Origin: an uncultured Devosia sp.
GTDB lineage: Bacteria > Pseudomonadota > Alphaproteobacteria > Rhizobiales > Devosiaceae
Direction: 5' to 3'
DNA length: 7,049 nucleotides
Assembly (NCBI GenBank): GCA_946480655.1
Contig: CAMLKN010000115.1
Location: 1-7,049, forward strand
Of this stretch, positions 5,145-7,049 are shown piece after piece (positions within the stretch are counted from its first letter, which is position 1; every line of letters starts with the position of its first letter). The translations under genes were made by a program, and so were the position numbers. The notes beneath the pieces are model-generated. The model was given only the letters and a program-made list of their open reading frames with translations, had not been told where the DNA came from and searched no databases.

Positions 5145-5178
5145 GAAGGGCGCGCCTGCCTGCGTGCCCTTCTTCCTT
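5145..5178 (+). terminator. Intrinsic terminator of the cytochrome c gene
   Basis: GAAGGGCGCGC (5145-5155) pairs with GCGTGCCCTTC (5162-5172), giving 11 bp with one G-U around a CTGCCT loop. TTCCTT follows. It starts 10 nt after the cytochrome stop codon. Its T-rich tail runs straight into the -35 element of the rpsD promoter. Confidence 0.72.
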
Positions 5179-5205
5179 GACTCCCCCGCGCGTCCCCTCT
5201 ATGAC
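5177..5205 (+). promoter_or_regulatory. Strong sigma70-type promoter of rpsD
   Basis: TTGACT (-35, 5177-5182) and TATGAC (-10, 5200-5205) are separated by the ideal 17 bp. Transcription should begin near 5212 and yield a leader of about 165 nt before the rpsD start. The first T's of the -35 are the last T's of the preceding terminator tail. Confidence 0.65.
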
Positions 5206-5212
5206 GCGCCCA

Positions 5213-5377
5213 CCTATTCCGGCCAACCGGCCCATAGGCGCACCCGGGATTCTCTATTGGGAGTCTGTCGGTCCTGTCGCAAGGCAGGGCAGAGGAGGGC
5301 GCGATCCATGTCAACAGGCGCATGGCTTGCGAAAGGCTTCGGCCTTTCCCGGTCACGCCCGAACCAAAGGATACGCG
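5213..5377 (+). promoter_or_regulatory. Long structured 5' leader of rpsD, candidate S4 autoregulatory RNA
   Basis: Four hairpins can be drawn in order. I: CCTAT/ATAGG outer and CCGG/CCGG inner stems (5213-5238) with a CCAA loop. II: GGATTCTC with GGGAGTCT (5247-5266, three G-U pairs) and a TATT loop. III: 8 bp at 5271-5278 with 5283-5290 (two G-U pairs) and a GCAA tetraloop. IV: GAAAGGC/GCCTTTC (5331-5337 with 5342-5348) closed by a UUCG tetraloop, ending 17 nt before the rpsD Shine-Dalgarno AAAGGA (5366-5371). A second, stronger Shine-Dalgarno-like AGAGGAGGG (5291-5299) lies between III and IV. S4 is known to repress its own operon through leader RNA structures in E. coli and Bacillus. That this leader does so is inference. 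Confidence 0.5.
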
Positions 5378-5412
5378 ATGTCGAAGCGTCATTCCGTAAA
5401 GTACAAGATTGA
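5308..5412 (+). CDS. Possible 34-codon upstream reading frame overlapping the rpsD start
   Basis: ATG 5308 stands 9 nt after AGGAGG (5293-5298), a better ribosome binding site than that of rpsD. It opens a frame [20 protein letters not shown]... of 34 codons that ends in TGA at 5410-5412, 35 nt inside rpsD in another frame. It spans the UUCG hairpin and the rpsD Shine-Dalgarno. The predicted peptide is short and basic and matches nothing I recognise. It may be a translated leader that couples ribosomes to rpsD, or the AGGAGG may serve only as a regulatory bait with no peptide of its own. Confidence 0.25.
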   Translation: MSTGAWLAKGFGLSRSRPNQRIRDVEASFRKVQD

Positions 5413-5995
5413 CCGCCGTCTTGGCGAAAACATCTGGGGCCGTCCCAAGTCCCCGCTGAACGCTCGTGCCTATGGCCCCGGCCAGCACGGCCAGCGCCGC
5501 AAGGGCAAGCTGTCGGACTATGGTCTGCAGCTGCGCGCCAAGCAGAAGCTCAAGGGCTACTATGGCTCGATCACCGAGAAGGGCTTCCGCCGTCTCTATG
5601 ACGAAGCCAACCGCCGCAAGGGCGACACCGGCGAGAACCTGATCGGCCTGCTCGAATCGCGCCTGGACGCAATCGTCTACCGCGCCAAGTTCGTGCCGAC
5701 CGTGTTCGCTGCCCGCCAGTTCGTCAGCCACGGCCACATCCTGGTCAACGGCAAGCGCGTCAACATCCCGTCCTACCAGGTCAAGGTCGGCGACAAGATC
5801 GAAGTGCGCGAGCGCTCCAAGCAGCTCACCGTCGTTCTCGAAGCCGTCCAGCTCGCCGAGCGTGACGTTCCGGACTATGTGGAAGTCGACCACAACAAGA
5901 TGACCGCCACCTTCGCCCGCGTCCCGACCCTCTCGGACGTGCCGTACCCGGTCCAGATGGAACCGAACCTGGTCGTCGAATTCTACTCGCGTTAA
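5378..5995 (+). CDS. rpsD: 30S ribosomal protein S4
   Basis: This encodes 205 residues, the usual alphaproteobacterial length. S4 binds 16S rRNA early in assembly of the small subunit and helps keep decoding accurate. Recognisable blocks are [19 protein letters not shown] (8-26), [32 protein letters not shown] (about 32-63), and [20 protein letters not shown]. The S4 RNA-binding domain follows (about 94-157, with [19 protein letters not shown]), and the tail is [10 protein letters not shown]. There are no cysteines, so it is the zinc-free form. ATG 5378 follows AAAGGA (5366-5371) by 6 nt. An open frame extends in phase back to 5177, but it covers the promoter and leader and is not coding. The gene stands alone between its own promoter and terminator, as is common for rpsD in alphaproteobacteria. 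Confidence 0.98.
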   Translation: MSKRHSVKYKIDRRLGENIWGRPKSPLNARAYGPGQHGQRRKGKLSDYGLQLRAKQKLKGYYGSITEKGFRRLYDEANRRKGDTGENLIGLLESRLDAIVYRAKFVPTVFAARQFVSHGHILVNGKRVNIPSYQVKVGDKIEVRERSKQLTVVLEAVQLAERDVPDYVEVDHNKMTATFARVPTLSDVPYPVQMEPNLVVEFYSR

Positions 5996-6020
5996 TCGCG
6001 ACAGAAGACCAAGGAATTGG

Positions 6021-6054
6021 AAAGGGCCGCTCCTCGGAGCGGCCCTTTTGTTTT
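6021..6054 (+). terminator. Intrinsic terminator of rpsD
   Basis: AAAGGGCCGCTC (6021-6032) and GAGCGGCCCTTT (6037-6048) form a perfect 12-bp stem with a CTCG loop. The sequence TTTTGTTTT (6046-6054) overlaps the end of the stem as the T-run. It lies 26 nt after the rpsD stop codon and is the clearest terminator in the window. Confidence 0.93.
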
Positions 6055-6103
6055 GAGCGGTTTGTCTCTATTTTGGAGAGGCTATGGAGGTGAGGTTTTG
6101 CCC

Positions 6104-6376
6104 ATGAATGAAAAGCTCAGCATCTCCCTTCCTTCGGAACTGGTTGCTCTCATCAAGGAACAGGTTGAATCGGGCCGCTACGCCTCGACCAGCGATATGC
6201 TGCAGCAGGCAGTGGAAGCCTTCATCGGTCAGGACCAACGCGACTCTGAGCTCGACCTCGAGTTCATGCGCATGCGGACGCGGCAATCATTGGAAGACCC
6301 CCGACCTTCCGTTCCCTTGAAGGAGGGTATGGCCAGGCTGCGCATGCGGCTCGCAAATCTCTATAATAACGATTGA
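6104..6376 (+). CDS. parD: ParD-type ribbon-helix-helix antitoxin
   Basis: This encodes 90 residues. The N-terminus EKLSISLPSELVALIKEQVESGRYASTSDMLQQAVEAFI (3-41) is a ribbon-helix-helix DNA-binding domain: a beta strand, the family-typical SGRYAS turn, and a second helix. The C-terminal half, with LEDPRPSVPLKEGMARLRMR (63-82), matches the ParD region that wraps the ParE toxin. It would neutralise ParE and, with it, repress its own promoter. ATG 6104 is used because GGAGGTGAGG (6086-6095) ends 8 nt upstream. In-phase sequence before it reaches back into the rpsD terminator. The stop overlaps the parE start. DNA composition looks less GC-rich than the neighbouring housekeeping genes, which would fit acquisition by transfer. 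No palindromic operator stood out; CTCT-N7-AGAG (6066-6080) is a weak candidate. Confidence 0.9.
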   Translation: MNEKLSISLPSELVALIKEQVESGRYASTSDMLQQAVEAFIGQDQRDSELDLEFMRMRTRQSLEDPRPSVPLKEGMARLRMRLANLYNND

Positions 6377-6690
6377 TGCGCCGGCTTCCGGTCCGCATCT
6401 CGGAGTCAGCCATCGACGACCTTTGGCAGATAGGTCGGTTCCTACATCAGAATGGTGCAGGCCGCTCAGTCATCGACCGATTTGTCGAGCGGATCGAGCA
6501 GAAGTGCCATTCCATCGGCGATGCGCCAGAAGGTTATCCGCTTCGCGAAGACATCGGTCCCGGTCTGCGCGCCGTGCCGTTCGAGCATTCTGCGCTGATC
6601 ACCTACCGGCTCGCGCAAGACGCCGTTGAAATCGTCAATGTCTTCTATGGCGGCCGGGACTACGGCGCCGCACCCGGCCCGAAGAAATAG
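6376..6690 (+). CDS. parE: ParE-type toxin of the RelE/ParE superfamily
   Basis: This encodes 104 residues with the ParE layout. The N-terminus VRISESAIDDLWQIGRFLHQNGA (6-28) has the usual strand and long helix. The helix around SVIDRFVERIEQKCHSIG and PEGYPLREDIGPGLRAVPFEHSALITYRL come next. The ending is AVEIVNVFYGGRDYGA, with the conserved G-x-R-D of the family. Characterised ParE toxins poison DNA gyrase. RelE relatives instead cut mRNA on the ribosome, and sequence reading alone favours ParE because of its ParD partner. ATG 6376 overlaps the parD stop in TGATG, giving tight translational coupling. A TTG three bases earlier would add one residue. The length is normal, so the toxin is probably intact. 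Confidence 0.9.
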   Translation: MRRLPVRISESAIDDLWQIGRFLHQNGAGRSVIDRFVERIEQKCHSIGDAPEGYPLREDIGPGLRAVPFEHSALITYRLAQDAVEIVNVFYGGRDYGAAPGPKK

Positions 6691-6717
6691 GCCGCTCCGA
6701 AAAGCGGCCTATTGAGT
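6686..6717. terminator. Bidirectional terminator between parE and the sbmA/bacA-like gene
   Basis: AATAGGCCGCT (6686-6696) and AGCGGCCTATT (6703-6713) form a perfect 11-bp stem around CCGAAA. The left arm contains the parE stop codon TAG. On the plus strand the stem is followed by GAGTTTT, and on the minus strand by TCTTC after TATT. It lies 13 nt past the stop of the converging transporter gene, so it can serve both transcripts. Confidence 0.78.
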
Positions 6718-6726
6718 TTTCAGCCG

Positions 6727-7049
6727 TCAGATCGTGGCTGCCCCGCCGAGCTCTTCCTTGATTGGCTCCTGGTCGTGCGGGATGAAGCTCTCGAATTTCT
6801 TGAGGCGCATGTGGATGGACTGGAGTTCCACGATCGTGGTCCAGGCGCGCGCGAAGAACTGGAACGAGCTGGCCACCTGACCGAAGGCCTGTTGCACCTG
6901 TTGGTAGATGCCGAGCGTGATCGTGCCAGCCAGGATGGACGGCGAGAGCGCCAGCAGGGGCACATAGCCGGCCACCTGCAGGTAGGCGTATCGGGCCAGG
7001 TTGAAGTAGGTGTAGTGGAAATAGAGGCGGAAGTAGTTCTTCTGCACAT
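6727..7049 (-). CDS. SbmA/BacA-like inner-membrane peptide transporter, C-terminal part
   Basis: The last 106 residues of a gene that enters from the right edge are present. They include QKNYFRLYFHYTYFNLARYAYL, the membrane stretch VPLLALSPSILAGTITLG, then QVQQAFGQVASSFQFFARAWTTIVELQSIHMRLKKFE. This closely follows the C-terminal end of E. coli SbmA and rhizobial BacA. These homodimeric inner-membrane proteins import peptides, including proline-rich antimicrobial peptides and bleomycin, using the proton gradient. BacA is also needed for rhizobial and Brucella chronic infection. The protein ends about 40 residues after the transmembrane region with no ATPase domain, so it is the SbmA/BacA type and not the ABC-fused BclA type. 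SbmA or BacA cannot be chosen from the fragment. Confidence 0.88.
   Translation of the reverse strand, partial: VQKNYFRLYFHYTYFNLARYAYLQVAGYVPLLALSPSILAGTITLGIYQQVQQAFGQVASSFQFFARAWTTIVELQSIHMRLKKFESFIPHDQEPIKEELGGAATI

Noticed and set aside
4727..5893. A 388-codon open frame on the minus strand
   Set aside because: It lies opposite the cytochrome c gene, its terminator, the rpsD promoter and most of rpsD, all strongly supported on the plus strand. Its product is low-complexity and matches no family, as is typical for antisense frames in GC-rich DNA.
6626..6638. TTGAAATCGTCAA inside parE, FNR-box-like
   Set aside because: The spacer is 5 nt and not 6, and it is within a coding region.
1..7049. 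tRNA or rRNA genes
   Set aside because: No cloverleaf with a GTTCRANNC T-arm and no rRNA-like conserved stretches were recognised on either strand.

Overview
This is a GC-rich bacterial chromosome segment. It most probably comes from an alphaproteobacterium of the Hyphomicrobiales, perhaps near Devosia or rhizobia. The grounds are the 205-residue cysteine-free S4 with its SKRH...[17 protein letters not shown]-terminus, the alphaproteobacterial form of TrmJ, the SbmA/BacA-type transporter, FNR/FixK-type boxes, and a double CCTCGG palindrome of the sort found between genes in this class. No phage, insertion sequence, CRISPR array or tRNA was seen. No gene-free stretch exceeds about 245 bases.

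Layout, left to right. The window opens with the first codons of a minus-strand gene (MSKI..., possibly icd). A minus-strand pair follows, a GFA-family zinc protein overlapping a TfoX N-terminal-domain protein by 4 nt. Diverging from it on the plus strand are two related GNAT acetyltransferases (about 40% identical by eye) and a TrmJ-type tRNA 2'-O-methyltransferase. Next come a two-palindrome intergenic repeat, an EntS-like MFS exporter, a small secreted class I cytochrome c, and rpsD (ribosomal protein S4) behind a strong promoter and a long structured leader. After the rpsD terminator sits a parDE toxin-antitoxin pair. It converges on the 3' end of an sbmA/bacA-like gene that runs off the right edge. 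A bidirectional terminator separates the two.

The most interesting signals lie between genes. Two FNR/FixK-type palindromes, TTGATCTGCGTCAA (1569) and TTGACCATCGTCAA (4617), stand upstream of the second acetyltransferase and of the cytochrome c. In each case a candidate -10 element starts exactly 35 bases after the start of the box, which is the geometry of a class II FNR-activated promoter. This suggests oxygen-responsive control of a cytochrome c and, less expectedly, of an acetyltransferase that may be co-transcribed with trmJ. The roughly 165-nt rpsD leader can fold into four hairpins, including one with a GCAA loop and one with a UUCG loop. It also carries a 34-codon upstream reading frame with a strong Shine-Dalgarno that overlaps the rpsD start. 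It is a candidate for an undescribed S4 autoregulatory leader.

Most protein calls rest on well-conserved families and are firm. Regulatory calls come from reading the sequence by eye and are hypotheses.
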